A stretch of 64,000 nt of DNA from Paulinella micropora (taxonomy: Eukaryota > Cercozoa > Imbricatea > Euglyphida > Paulinellidae). The notes beneath the pieces were generated by a model, which ran no database searches, was not told where the DNA came from, and worked only from the letters and a program-made list of their open reading frames with translations. The translations under genes and the position numbers were made by a program. Shown piece by piece: positions 35,550-47,419 of this stretch; the first letter of the stretch is position 1, and every line of letters begins with the position of its first letter. The stretch lies in assembly GCA_019918135.1 (NCBI GenBank), contig WBZZ01005776.1:219853-283852 (forward strand). Direction: 5' to 3'.

Positions 35550-36577
35550 TATGTATGTATGTATGTGTATGTGTGTGTGTGTGTGTGACCAAGGAGGATG
35601 TGAGGAAGGGATGCTTGACTAGCCGCAGCAACTGTTTTGTCTGCCTGTCTGAATGACCAGCAGTGTCACAATATAAAAGCAGTTGATATGCCCTATGTCT
35701 GAGGTCCTCCCCTGTTGCTCCTACCTTCCCCCACTGCTCTCCCATCTCATTTATCATCGTCTGTCCCTCTTCTAAATCTTCTTTGCTAATTCCCTGTGCC
35801 TCATCTACTAACTCTGTCAACCCTGCTACCACTGCATCTCTCCTCTTCTTCCTCCTTCTTTTCGCCTTTCTCGCCACATTTCCCTCCTCCCCTTTCCCTG
35901 CCCTCACCCTAGGCATGCTTGCTATCACTATCTCTTGGTACTGATTCCTATATCTCTCCATCACTATCTTTTCGTCTCCCCACTCAATGCGTTGTACGAG
36001 TTTGTGTGTGCATGTTAATGCGTGTCTCAACTTGTCTTCTACTATCACTTCCTCCTCTACATCTGCCTCTGCCTTGCCACTACCTAACTGTGTGAGTCGT
36101 GAGAATGAGGTGGAGGAGGAGGAAGCTGTGCGTGTGTGTGCAAACACGAGTTTGACTTGTGCTTTTGGAGTGGGGGTGGGGGTGGGGGTGGGAGGGGAAA
36201 AAATGGAACGATTTAATAGCTCACCTCTCTCCTGAACTACACTAACAGAGGAAGTAGAGGGAGGAGCAGGAAGAGAGGAGGACTGAGAAGGAGAAGAAGG
36301 AGAAAAAGGAGAAAAGAGAGAAGAAGTTCTCGATCTTGTCTTGACTGGGCTTGGGGGGGGGGGGGGGGCAGAATAGAACGTGGGGGCGTAGGGGGGGGGG
36401 GGGTCTGGCTGTGGGCTGGCGTGGGGGGGGGCGGTGCTTCGACTTCTCCTCCAGGGCCACGGTGCGGGAACGCTGGGCAAGACGCTTCCCAGAGCCAGGC
36501 TTCTCCGCGTTTTTGGAACGCTTCCGGGTAACCCCCAATCTCCTTCTGTTATGGCCTGGGAGGTTGGTTTTCGGCAT
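34285..36577 (-). CDS. Element A gene 2, transposase-like protein with Cys/His motif
   Basis: Start ATG at 36577 (MPKTNLPGHNRRRLG, a basic N-terminus). The frame changes across C-runs near 36350-36400, which is either a missed intron or homopolymer length error. A coding block to 35590 includes a KAKRRRKKRR nuclear-localisation-like cluster. A phase-0 intron (35589-35214) joins it to the exon 35213-34439. That exon holds candidate acidic sites in GGDGRKTG, GDMKWLL and PDLLHMMLRV, with FCMYCFC between the last two, an order reminiscent of RAG1/CMC-type DDE transposases. A donor GTAATA at 34438 and acceptor AATACAG near 34302 would give a stop at 34285. No third catalytic acid was seen. The family is uncertain. 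Confidence 0.5.
35214..35589 (-). repeat. Simple-repeat intron of gene 2 (CA, CATA, pyrimidine tracts)
   Basis: On the minus strand: donor GTCACA, then (CA)n, CATA units, CT and T-rich tracts, and acceptor GGGGTTTTTAG. A second, similar acceptor-like site (CCTTTTTTAG) lies at about 35411, so the intron may be alternatively spliced or partly duplicated. Confidence 0.6.
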
Positions 36578-37095
36578 TGCACGGATGAAAATTATGAAAA
36601 ACGATTTGGTATTAAAATAGATAAAAAGCCGCACGACCCTTCAAGTAGACAAGAGCTGGTCGAGAAAAAACCAAGAAAAAATCAGGCCGGGCCAGGCGGA
36701 AAAAGGGAGGTGGCGCCCTTATCGAAATTTTTTATCCCAACTTTTTTACTGAAAAACACTGTCAGAACGTCTTGGCGGGTGGTACGCAGAACTAAGTAAC
36801 TAAAACAGATAAAAACATGCGGATTTCACTAAACGAAATCTTAACAAGTGTAGATTTGTGCACCATACTTTCCGGATCAAAAAAATTAAAAAAATCAAAT
36901 TTTATTATTGTATTGTAAAATAGTCAAAAATATTACCGTTAAGTATATTTCGAATTCAAATTTAATTTTCAAGTTGAATATGACAAACAAAGCATCTGAT
37001 TTAGATCTCTACAACAAAAAAATAAGTTCTAAAAAATAATCAGAACTCGTTGAGTTCCGTGTGCCACCGCACTAAATCCATCCAAATTACATATG
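36578..37095. other. Right non-coding end of element A
   Basis: AT-rich, with no open frame of note. It should hold the gene 2 promoter and ends in the right inverted repeat at 37084-37095. Just inside the repeat lies a GTGCCACCGCACTAAA stretch, the complement of the subterminal TTAGTGCGGTGG motif. Confidence 0.5.
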
Positions 37096-39621
37096 TAGCC
37101 CCTCTCACTAACCTGCTCAAATCCACTCACGCCCGACCAACCGGTCAACATTACCTCAATCGGGAAGAGCGGAAATGCATGAAGAAGCTCCGCCGTGTGC
37201 TTGCTACGCTTCCCGTCCTGGCCAAGTACGAGTCTTCTCATCGCCTCTGCCTTCGGACGGATGCCAGCCAAATAGGCATCGGTGGTGCCCTTCACACCGG
37301 CCCTGACCGCGACGCACCGGTCATCCAATACTTCTCACTCAAGTTCACGGACACGCAGACCCGCTGGGCGACCTACGTGCGAGAAGCATACGGTGTCATT
37401 TACGGAGTTCAACAGTGCCGCTACTACATCGACGCTAGCGATCACGTGCTCACCACCGGCCGCTCCTGTGGTTATGGCACGCTCGCAGCCCCATGGTCGT
37501 CTGCTGGGTCTTGGAAAACCTACAGACGATCCGCTTCAAGGTGGAGTACCTCCCCGGTAAGCAAAACCTCCTCCCGGATGGTCTGTCCCGTGTCCCGGCC
37601 CCTGCATAAGCCCAGGCGTCCCGACTCTCATCGGCGAAGCCGAAGCTACCCTGCAACTCCTTGCAACTATTCCACTGCCTAGAGCGGGCTCAACCCTCTG
37701 GCTCGCCGTCGAAGGCATACATACCGCGTTGGAGACGAAACTCAAGTCCCTCTCTTGCCGCATCATCCGCGCTGGCCCAACCCTGCGCACCATTCAAGCC
37801 CCGTGGGACCTGGCCATCGTCATCCCCGCTGCTGAACGCTCCCCGGCCGTCGCGCGTGACATGTTCGCCCTTCGCAAGCCATTTGCCCTGCTCATGCCGC
37901 AAAACCTCGTCCACTGCGTCCCGGATCATACCTTCCCGCAAGAGGCCGTCGAGACCGTGTCGCAAGATCCTATTCCTTGACGACAACCTGGTGTGGCTTA
38001 GTCTTTGGCCTCGGTATGGAACAGCACTACATATATCCTCTTGTCGCCACGTCGCACGCCCCGCGCGTCACGGGCCAGCAAATCATGGACGCGCAACGAC
38101 AAGACGCCTTCACGGCCCCTCTCTGGACCGACTGCGTCCCCTCCGTCTCCGCCGGATCAACAGCATTGACCCTCCGCCAAGGCCTCGCCGTCCTCGCCGA
38201 CGCTGAGCAGTCAACGTTGAAGATCTATATCCCAGAAGAGCTGCGCCGCCCTTTAATCAACTACGTCCACTTGATGCAAAACCACGCCAAAGCGCCGACG
38301 CTCGTCCCCTTCATCAAGGAGCGCTACATTTGGTTTCGCATCGACGGCACGGATATCATGCACGTTGACGTCCTCGCCGCCCTCCGCGATTGCCACTTTT
38401 GCCAACTGGTCCACGCCTGCCTCACCCTCAACCACGGCCGCTACTCTTCGCTGAAGTGGAGCAGTCAAGGTCAAGGCATCGGCATCGATCACATGAATGT
38501 CGGCAACCCGGGCGTTATTTTTCAATACATCCTGACGATCATCGATCTCTTCTCAGGATTCCTTCAATTCGTCCCCTGCATCTCCACTTCCGCCGAAGAG
38601 ACCGTTGAGATCATCCTCAACCGATGGGCATACATATTTGGTTTTCCGGAGTCCATCTTCTCCGACTACCACAGCTCGTTTGTAGGTACCCTAGCCAAGC
38701 GCTTCTGCAGTAAGGCCGGCCTCGACTGGCTGACCACCGCACCCTACTCGCACCATCAGCTCGGCTTCGTGGAGTGCCGTCACAAGGCGATCCGCACGGC
38801 GATCCAATCCCTGCCCAAGGCAGATAAATCGAACTGGCCTAGCATCATCCCGTCCCTCTCCTTCGCCCAGAACACCTATGTGTCCACGGCTACAGGTACA
38901 ACCGCCTTTGAGGCATGCTAGCGCGCAAACCCCGGTGTACACTGGACTTCTTCGATTGCCCGGAGATTGTCACCGCCCGCGCCTCCGCCTCAAGCGCCGC
39001 TCTCGACGCTTCCCCTACGCTTTCGCTTCAGTCTTCAGAGCAGATCAAACTTTTACGTAATGCCCGCACCGCCGTCACGGCGTACATCGCGTACACGGAC
39101 GTCTCCCGCGCCCGATCCGTCGCTCAGAAGAACAACGGCCGCCGCAAGGCTGTCAAGGAGTGGAAGGTTGGCGACACCGTCACCGTCTGCCGCCATAAGC
39201 CCTCGAAGCAAGGCATCGCCGCCTCGTCCGTCCTTCAATTCGACGGCCCCTACACGATCTTGGAGCAGGTCAGCTCCAACTGCTTCAAGCTTCGCCACCT
39301 CAAGACCAACAAGGTATGAAGCGGATCGACCGGTCCAGGTTAAACTTGGCATCGTTTTAGACCAGGACCCAGAAAACGAGAAAGATGACCTCGTAATTCA
39401 CCAACTCGGTACGACCTCGGCCACCGACCCTCTCTTGCGTCCCATCTACGAAGACACGGAGGACAAAACCACCATCCAGTGCTGGAACAAGCTCCTAGCC
39501 TCCTGGAAGCCCCTCCTCTTCGACACCAACGATCAAGTCGTTCATCGCCACATATTCCTTGGACTTTGCTTTCTTGCCTTTCTGGAAGATGTGCAACGGG
39601 AAGGTTTCGCCGGTGATGAGG
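37096..39621 (+). mobile_element. Older Ty3/gypsy fossil, 3' fragment (RNase H and integrase)
   Basis: It resumes after element A with RNase H-type sequence (LRTDASQIGIGGAL, YVREAYGVIYGVQQ), then an integrase region with IGIDHMN, a SDYHSSF pair and GFVECRHK in place of the DDE core. A GPY/F-like module FDGPYTILEQVSSNCFKLRH lies near 39240. Broken in many places. It ends at 39621, where CATATGTAATTT and AT-rich DNA begin. No LTR was found, so its true ends are unknown. Confidence 0.75.
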
Positions 39622-41300
39622 CATATGTAATTTATAACATAACAAACAAAGTTAAGTGCGTGGCCGGTTTAAAAATAATAAAACATATAGAGTCAAATTC
39701 TTCAGGTCACCCTGATTCAGAATCTGCAATCGATTTTAAATTATTTTTAGTAGTTTTGACAAACGAAGCATTTGAAGTTGTAAAAAAGTCACCATTTCTT
39801 GTGGAAAAATTTTCGGAAACTTTGTCAAAAAGACAGGTCGGCCCGTAATTTTTTTGCTTATTCAAGTGTGGTGAAAAAATGGTTTTCAACCACGATTATG
39901 ATTAAAGAATCTGTTTTTGCTTGTTATTTTCTTAGCTTTTGAACTATTGAACGTTATACAATGCATCTCGATAAATAATTTGATCGAACTTTGAGAAAAT
40001 TGCAACATCTCTGAGACACACAGAGTCGGCCGGAAAACAGTCCCTTAAGGGCAGCTGAACAAGCAAATAAAAATTCATTTCTAAAACAATTGAGGGTCCT
40101 ACAGCTCCTATATAGGTTAGGGGAGTCCTAAAACACTACACCTTCAAATCTACGTAGTTTTTGTTGAAAAAACACATGAAACCCAGAAGAAAACTGATCA
40201 AAACTTTTTTGACATTCCGACATTTTGGACTTGCCTGCCTCCAGGAGTGAAGAAGACACTTCTCTATTTCAATATTTTTGTATCTATCGTAAGTATATGT
40301 CAGTGAGACATGATTACATAAAAAAAACTGAAGGAGAAAGGTCCAGGAAAAAATGTACAGGCATGTGTAGGTCAGACAGGTGAAGTTGTGAAAACCCACT
40401 TTTTGGTTTGTAGCTTCTAGGCAAAATGAACAAAAATCCTTTGGTGGAGCTTTAGTTTATGGTTGTGAAAGACGATTCCAATACTTAAAATTCTTAAAAC
40501 TGATGAAAACTAAGATGTATATGTCCCCAAAACCAGGAAAATGCTGGTTTTGTGATTTTGAGTTTTTGCCTACTAACTCAGAGACCCTCCCGGGGAGTCC
40601 TCCGACCTCAGTTATGTTCTTTATTACTTTAATTATCCGTTAACCGTAGTCCGGTTACTGTTATTATTATTACCCTAGTTATTAATGCACCGTCACACTC
40701 CTGAGTCCTTTTTAGCCTACGGTACTTGTTCTGGTACCGTCTGGTGGCACCAGCTTTTTATCATTATCATTTCAAGTTACCCATATCAGTACGCTTCTTG
40801 GGAAGTTAACTAGGTGATGGGATTAATACAACCGATATATACGTTAGTTAATATTAATAGTTCATGGTATGGAAAAAGTGATATTTACTGGTGTGGGTGG
40901 CATTGGTGGCACCAATGCCAATATGTCCTGTGTGTACTAAGGAAAACCAAGTGGAAAAGGCCAACAGCTGATTGCTGCAAGGAGGACACTTGCAACGTAC
41001 TCGTAAGGGGGAATTTGCAGAAGGGGTGTCAGCCAATCAGAAACATATAACAGACAGAGTACAGCGATCTTTCTGGTTTGTAAAAGTGACTTCAGATGTC
41101 GGAAAAACAGAAAAAATGGAAATGAGTCGACCAACATACCTTACTACAGTGGTAGGGAAGACTGGGAAGACTTTCAACGTGCCCTAATGCTAGAGGCAGT
41201 GGCATGACTGCTGCTTGCTGCTGTTAATGCTGCCTTCTTCCTTGCATGCTTTTCCCACCGACTCATATAGTCTGGTACGTTCTTGCCTGCCATGTGTAGC
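39622..41300. other. AT-rich non-coding DNA starting with an element A-type terminus
   Basis: 39622-39633 is CATATGTAATTT, then TTAAGTGCGTGGCC about 20 bp inside, close to the subterminal motif of element A. The rest shows no coding sequence. No matching right end was found and the left flank is GG, not TA, so an element of this family is only suspected. A short hairpin, CTGGTACCG to GGCACCAG, lies near 40735. Confidence 0.4.
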
Positions 41301-41349
41301 CTACGAAGGTTGGCACGATGCACTTTCAACTTAAGGTCCTTTAACGCTA

Positions 41350-42670
41350 ATCAGTGCAGGGAAGTGCCAGCAATGAAGAGGAAGAGAATGGTATGCCGGA
41401 CTTGGACGATGCAGAGGATGAGTCGGATGACAGCCAAGACTCAGAAAACTCTGAAGAAGAGGAGGTAAGGGAGGTGCAGGAGGAAAAAGAGGCAAGAGAA
41501 GAAAAGAGCTCAGGCACCACTACCAAACGTGAGTCTAACCTCCAGCAAGTATGTATGAGGAAGAAAGGAGAGCAAGAAAAGGAGCATTTCTATCACGATC
41601 GTCGTCAATCACCGGTACCTCTGGCAGTGGAGACTTAAGTGGTAGTGTTGAGGCAAAAGGACCGACAGTGGGACTTTTTACAGCTGCTGCGACGGGGAAG
41701 AAGGCAGGTGCCACGGTGCGCAAGAAGAAACGTAAGGAACGGCAACTAGTGATGACAACCTATTGGTAGCAGTGAGAGAGAAGAGGGTGGAACTGTTCAC
41801 TCTAATCTACTATACGCACCTCAAGGGAGAAGCGAAGAGGTTGGTCACCGACTTAGTCAGAGATGGAACGCCAGACTTTGGGCAACAACCCGACGCCATG
41901 TGGAAATGCTTAAGGATCGGTATGGGAAAGGAAACCAGTGATCTGCTGGAGAAGCAGAGAAAGATGCCTAGATGGGAGTTTAACTCGTCTACGCAATATG
42001 AAGGTCGGATTGCTGAATTTGAGTCAGTAAGGGAACAGAACAGTTGGCGAAGAAGGGTCATCACCCCTCTGATTTAAGTTTCGAGCAAATGATTCGCGAT
42101 GCGATAATGGGCGACTGGAAGCAGTGGTTGCTGGCGGCAGATTTTGAGAAGGACAAGCAGGCATGGGATGTGCATTAATGGTGGCAAGAGTTGAAAAAGA
42201 TGGCCAAGGACATTGACCTGCAGAAAGAAAGAGAGAGGAAGGCCAACAAGAAGGCAAAGGCCAATGCTGCTGAGGTTGAAAAGAAGAGACCATTCACTAC
42301 CCCATGTATGTACTTCAAGAAGGGGAAGTGTAAGAAAGGAGGAGAGTGCCAATACTTACATCTCAACGAAAAGCTGAAGGGGATCTGTTTCCTGTTCAGT
42401 AAAGAAGGGGATTGCAAGTACGGAAGTAAGTGTAAGTTCTCGCATTCGGGAAAGCAGGGGGGTACTCGAGGGGATGATGATCAAGGCGGAAATAGGTGCA
42501 ACCAGAAGGTCAAAAAGGATAAGAATAAGAAGGAGAAAAAGTACTTCAACTGCAAAGGCAAGGGGCACTATGCCTCCAACTGCAAAAAGCCTTGCCTAAG
42601 GTGTGGGGGAGATCACACCTTACCTAAGTGTACCCATGGTGGAAGCGCGTTTGACGGAAGGTGCTAATAT
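41350..42670 (+). pseudogene. Copia gag-like region with CCCH zinc fingers (fossil)
   Basis: An acidic stretch is followed by a capsid-like segment (LKGEAKRLVTDLV). Then come two CCCH fingers: one around PCMYFKKGKCKKGGECQYLH, and one within residues ICFLF to CKFSH, spacing about C-x8-C-x5-C-x3-H. A knuckle-like FNCKGKGHYASNC and a CLRCGGDHTLPKC follow. CCHC knuckles are normal in gag. Paired CCCH fingers, usually found in mRNA-binding host proteins, are unusual there. Confidence 0.7.
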
Positions 42671-45400
42671 TGGCTCCACATTCGGCAGACCGGTGCATGA
42701 GGACAAGGAAGGAAGCTGTAGAGTCGGAGTACCAACATGTAAGAGCCAACGCCGCCGGACTACTCATCGGCGATATGATGTTTTGTTCCAACCATCAAGA
42801 CAAGAGAGAGCGCTACTACGTGGATGAAAGCATACGGGCTAAGTTGCGGGAGTGGGCACTGATGCCGGCATATCGGCTGGTAGTCGAGATGGAGGACCGA
42901 GGCCTAGGACACCTGGTTGGCCGAGCCAAGCCGGACAAGATGGTGGAGCATCTAACGCGGCAAGAAGCTCAGAAGCGAGGAGTGAATTGGGATAGGTCTT
43001 TCGTGCCCATGGTATTCACCATCTTGCGAGAGGAGCACACTGGGCTGCTCTGTTACAACTGGAACATCAACCGGGACAAGGTGAAGTGGGAAGAGCCGGA
43101 AGTGCCGAGGAATCGTAAGGTGTACAGAGAACGAGTGCCTTATCGTACGGCGGTAACGCAGTACCGGGCCATGAAGGACCCGGTTCATGCCGGGAGGTAC
43201 GACTCTGACTTAAAGCGAGTGGGGCTAGTGAGGGATCAAGGACCCCGATAGTCGCTAAAGGCAAGATGGCTAAGTCAACAGTTACGGAGGAAGCAATGCC
43301 CCTGCTAACGTTAGCCTGAGGTGGAAGGGAAAGCAATGGCGACCAAGGAGGCACCGAGAGCCAAGGACCTGTAACACTGGGTCCGGGGAAGGCCAAGCCG
43401 GAAAATTTCGCTACTCCAGAGGAAGTGCTAGACCGAAGAATGGTAGTACCCCGTGGCGGGAACACATGGCGGAGCTCTATCAAAGCTTCCCGGAGGATTC
43501 CACGGAGGTAAACGAGGAGTCTGAGGATTCAAAGGATCCAGGGAAGGGGGACGACACGGTGTCGTTAGTGACGCAGGTTAGGGTGGCGGCGCCGTATAAC
43601 ACCCCAAAGGCACAAAGGTTCACGGACGAGATGACGAGGGCACTGGCGCAGATTAAGGGGCGACTGACGCCAACAAAACCAAAGCGCCTGGACTATGAGG
43701 AAGATGAGGTGATGCGCACCAACGTGCTTAGGCACCTGCGGAAGCTGGCTACGGTTATGGCGGAGCTCTACAACAAGGACGTCAGGGCAGTGGGTATAGA
43801 TCAGATCAATGAGGTGCAACAACTTATCACCAAGCTAGCGGAGAAGCGGTTATGGAAGCGGGAGGAACGCGAGGAGGGGGCAATCACCCCGGGCGCGGAA
43901 CCGGGTCAACCCACCTCTGGTGCAGCTTCGAGCGCCGTTAAACAACGGGTAGAATTTGAGCTGGAGCAAGGAAGGCACCTGGTGAGCGAGAAAGAAAGGA
44001 AAAGGCGCCTGGAGGTAATAATGGAGCAACAAAACGAGGTGAATCAGAAATGGGTGCATGACCGCCTAAGTGGGAGGACGACCAAAAGGACCTACAGGAC
44101 TTCGAGGAGCGGTGGCAGGAGTACGTGGGACTAATGTACCGCTGGTCTACAGGTCGGCCTTTTCCCTACAACAAACCAAAGTTTCCCGCGCACTGGAACC
44201 CAAAACCCTGGAGAATAGCCGGAGATTAGGAAAAGCGACCAAAGCCTTATTGGTTACGGCCGCTAGTGGAGGCGACATGCCCGATCATGTGGTGGTCTAC
44301 GCCGGGGGGTCCAGAGGGAGCCCGAACAAGTCCAGGAAGAAGAAATGGAGGTGATAAAGATGATGCTCAACCGCACGCTGATGGGTAGGGATCGACGGAT
44401 GGCGACGCGACCGCGTAAGGTCCCAGACCTCATGTTGGACTCGGAGGAAGTGTCGGACACGGCCCCACCAAGTTACAAGGAGTTCATGAGCGGGGTCAAG
44501 CGCGAGGTGAAGAAGTTCAGCGCTGTGGAAGGGACAACACGAATGGAAGCGCATGGGGACTACAAACTACCCACCCTAAGGGGCGATGGCCGGGATGGGA
44601 CCTACCCCTAAAGTAAGTATGGGTGGGGGAGCACCTTACAGAGCTGCTAGTGTCCGGACCGAAGATGATGCTGGACTGCTATACGTTGGTACTGCGTAAG
44701 GATTCGCCCTACATCACTAGGGCGGTGGGTCCCTGACGTAAAGGAGGAGGAAAAGGACGCACTACTGTACTTCGACTTAGAGGATTCAGTGATACGGTTT
44801 CAATCGGGCTCCACGCAAGAACAGCAAGCGGCCTTCTAGACTACTAATAAGGTTTGGAAGAAGGAGTGGGACATGGGGCTACTTCATCGTATATTCCACG
44901 ACCCCGCTTCCGCTAAGCTGCATGCTTAGCATAATTGCGAAGGCGCATGACGTAAAGTTAGTAAACGTCAGTAAGGACATTAGTAAGGAATGCCCGGAAT
45001 GCCCGGCGGGCGGCGCACAGAAGCCGCCTCATCGCTCGAACGCTCATGGTACGCGCATGAACGAGAAGGGTGAGGGTTGGTCAATCGATACCTCAGTCCT
45101 ACTGGACCGCTACTTAACGGAGAGCGATGTCTCATGGCGATGGTGGAGGATTCCGTTGAGTTACTGTTGAACGCGGAGATGCAGCGGCAGTCCCTGGTGG
45201 CGAGCAAGGTGTTCCGGATGAGCCGAACCCAAACGGGTAATAGATTATGGCAGATACGCGGCGATGGAGCCTACCAACGATCGCAGGTGTTCAACGACAT
45301 GATCGAGAGTGTGGGGGTGCGGCCTCGGTATGCTGTGTGAAATGACCCAAACAAACAGGCACCGGAGGTCTCTCACAAAAGCATATCTGGGCGGGAGCAC
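42670..45400 (+). pseudogene. Copia protease, linker and integrase remnants (fossil)
   Basis: Several open stretches of 90-220 codons with charged, plausible protein sequence and few firm landmarks. Near 44980-45040, CPECPAGGAQKPPH resembles the zinc-binding part of a copia integrase. A DDE core is not clearly readable. Confidence 0.45.
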
Positions 45401-45604
45401 GGAAGCTACTAAAGAGGGCACAGTTGCCCTATGTGTACTTGGGCTATGCCCTAATGCACGTTGGATTGCTACATAATCTGACACCCTAATTAATTTAACA
45501 TTATTTATGTTACCTATCTACCTTACCTAAATATCTTATCTATCTTCTGAATGAGAGTCTAGCGCTACGATAAATGACTTTACTATGTAAACTTTGTTGC
45601 GTGT

Positions 45605-45776
45605 ATCAATGTACGTATGCATGTATGTATGCATGTATGTATGCATGTATGTATGCATGTATGTATGCATGTATGTATGCATGTATGTATGCATGTATGT
45701 ATGCATGTATGTATGCATGTATGTATGCATGTATGTATGCATGTATGTATGCATGTATGTATGCATGTATGTATGC
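45605..45776. repeat. (ATGTATGC)n microsatellite, 8-bp unit, about 21 copies
   Basis: Nearly perfect ATGTATGC units in tandem within the copia fossil, between integrase and RT remnants. It is open in several frames, but this is only a property of the repeat. Confidence 0.95.
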
Positions 45777-46009
45777 GCCACCTGGAAGTAAAGAGCCGAG
45801 GTTGTTCACAATGTTCCTTTATGAAAGGGAAGTGGAGTGGTTATCCCTATTGCACCTTCGGATGTCTCTGTCATGTGGTACGAGACAAAAATTACCATGG
45901 CTTGAGGAAAGAGGAAAATCGCTCGTTACCGACCGCCTGGATGGGGCTAGACCTGGAGACATCCGCGCACGTGGTGCTGGTCCAGGGGTAGATCAAGAGG
46001 TGGCGGGAT

Positions 46010-47270
46010 GTGATCAACTTTGACGAGGACCACCCAGCATGGCCTATACTACTTCAAATCTGGAAGGCCGCCGGACTGAAGGTGGACGAGGCTCTAGATT
46101 CCCAGATCAGCGATGACATGGAGGAACTTTTCGTAAAACCGGAGGGAGTCGAAGACAACGATCGCATTGTCGTGGTCAAGGAAGAGAAAGAAGAGGAAGG
46201 AAAATTGAGGCTGCCTGAGCCGGAGAAATCAACGGATGAACAGCGGGAGGTGACCCACGGTATGAGCATTGAAGTGCCGGCGAAGGAATGGGGATGGAAT
46301 TGGGCAAAGCGGACCTATGGCCCGGAGTGGAAGAGTAAGACAAGGAAGAGGGCTGTGGAAGGGGAGTGCGAACCCATCCGTAAAGGCAAGAAGCTGCAGC
46401 CGGCCCATTTCGTGCACTTTGAGGGTGAGGAAACAGAGAACGAAGTCGAGCGAATGCTAGACACGGAGATCCTTAAGTGGGCCGTGCGTGAACGCGCGCT
46501 GGCGGCTACCGCTTGAGGAGAGTTCGAGGATGCTCAAGCTCAGGAAATCGCTACCCTGTGGGCGCAAGGATGTTTCCGGAGGCGCAAGAGGGAATCAGTA
46601 CCGGCGCGGGACATTATTATGCCGGGGGCGATACGCTGACGCAACAAAGGAATCGGTAGGAAAAGTGTTGAAATGCAAGAGCCGGCTGGTTGCGAAGGGG
46701 TACTCAATGGTTCAAGGAGAACATTACGGACAACGCACGTTTCCGACTCCTTGCACCCTGACGATTCTTGGTTTCTTCATGTTGGTGACGTTCTACGACC
46801 TAGTAGTAGTATTGGGCAAGTTCGACGTGGGCACGGCCTACATAGAGGCCGAGGTCGAGGAAGAAGGGATGCGACCTACCTACCTGGTACCGCCTTTCGG
46901 CTTTGAAGAGGAGGGATATGTCTGGGAAATGGTAAGGGCGCTCTATGGGAGACCGGATGCTGGGAGAAAGTGGTGGATGCAAGTGCTGGTGCCGTTCATG
47001 GTGTCTCAAGGGTACAAGGAGCACAAAGCATTCCCGTGCTTCTTCTTCCGATGGCGTTCGGGGCAGAATAAGCCGGACATAGGATTTGACCATGTGGATG
47101 ACATAATAATGGCCTTCAGCAGCGAAGAGGCAAAGGAGGAATTCAGAGCAGCAGGCGAAAGCCGCTTCAAGGTTTTCAAGAACAAACTACCAACGGGTGT
47201 GGTCGGAATTGACATCGAGGACGGCCGGCATCCAGAGTTGGGCCGGACCATCAAGTTATTTTAGGAGACA
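46010..47270 (+). pseudogene. Copia linker and reverse transcriptase (fossil)
   Basis: An acidic pre-RT segment (46.0-46.5 kb) is followed by copia RT motifs: KSRLVAKGYS, GKFDVGTAYIEAEV, ALYGRPDAGRKWW and FDHVDDIIMAF. The ordering and the VDD catalytic pair are standard for Ty1/copia. Confidence 0.8.
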
Positions 47271-47419
47271 TTCATCAAAGGAGCCAGCGAGCGTCTCAAG
47301 ACCAAAGACCTATCGTCTGTGGATTCGCCATGGTTGATGCCCGGGTGGAGTACCCAGTGTAATGGAGGAGTTCTCACCCTATCACATATGCGGGATTCTA
47401 ATCTGGGTGCGAGTGACCC

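Larger units (their letters stand above)
31752..37095. mobile_element. Element A: two-gene DNA transposon, 5,344 bp, inserted in the Ty3/gypsy fossil
   Basis: Both ends carry the identical 12-bp inverted repeat CATATGTAATTT (31752-31763, and its complement 37084-37095). TA flanks both ends (31750-31751 and 37096-37097), and the host retrotransposon sequence continues on each side. Inside are two convergent, intron-containing genes: a plus-strand gene of unknown function (32048-34193) and a minus-strand transposase-like gene (36577 to about 34285). The terminal 300-500 bp are AT-rich and non-coding. The TA duplication fits Tc1/mariner and some CMC lineages such as Mirage, but the proteins resemble no Tc1/mariner transposase. 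Family unassigned. Confidence 0.8.

Noticed and set aside
31752-37095. A Polinton-like or capsid-bearing identity for element A
   Set aside because: There is no DNA polymerase B, integrase, capsid or packaging ATPase signature, and both size and inverted repeats are small.
29618-39621. LTRs for the older Ty3/gypsy fossil
   Set aside because: I looked for direct repeats at both outer edges and found none; the edges coincide with CATATG boundaries, so the ends appear lost or displaced.
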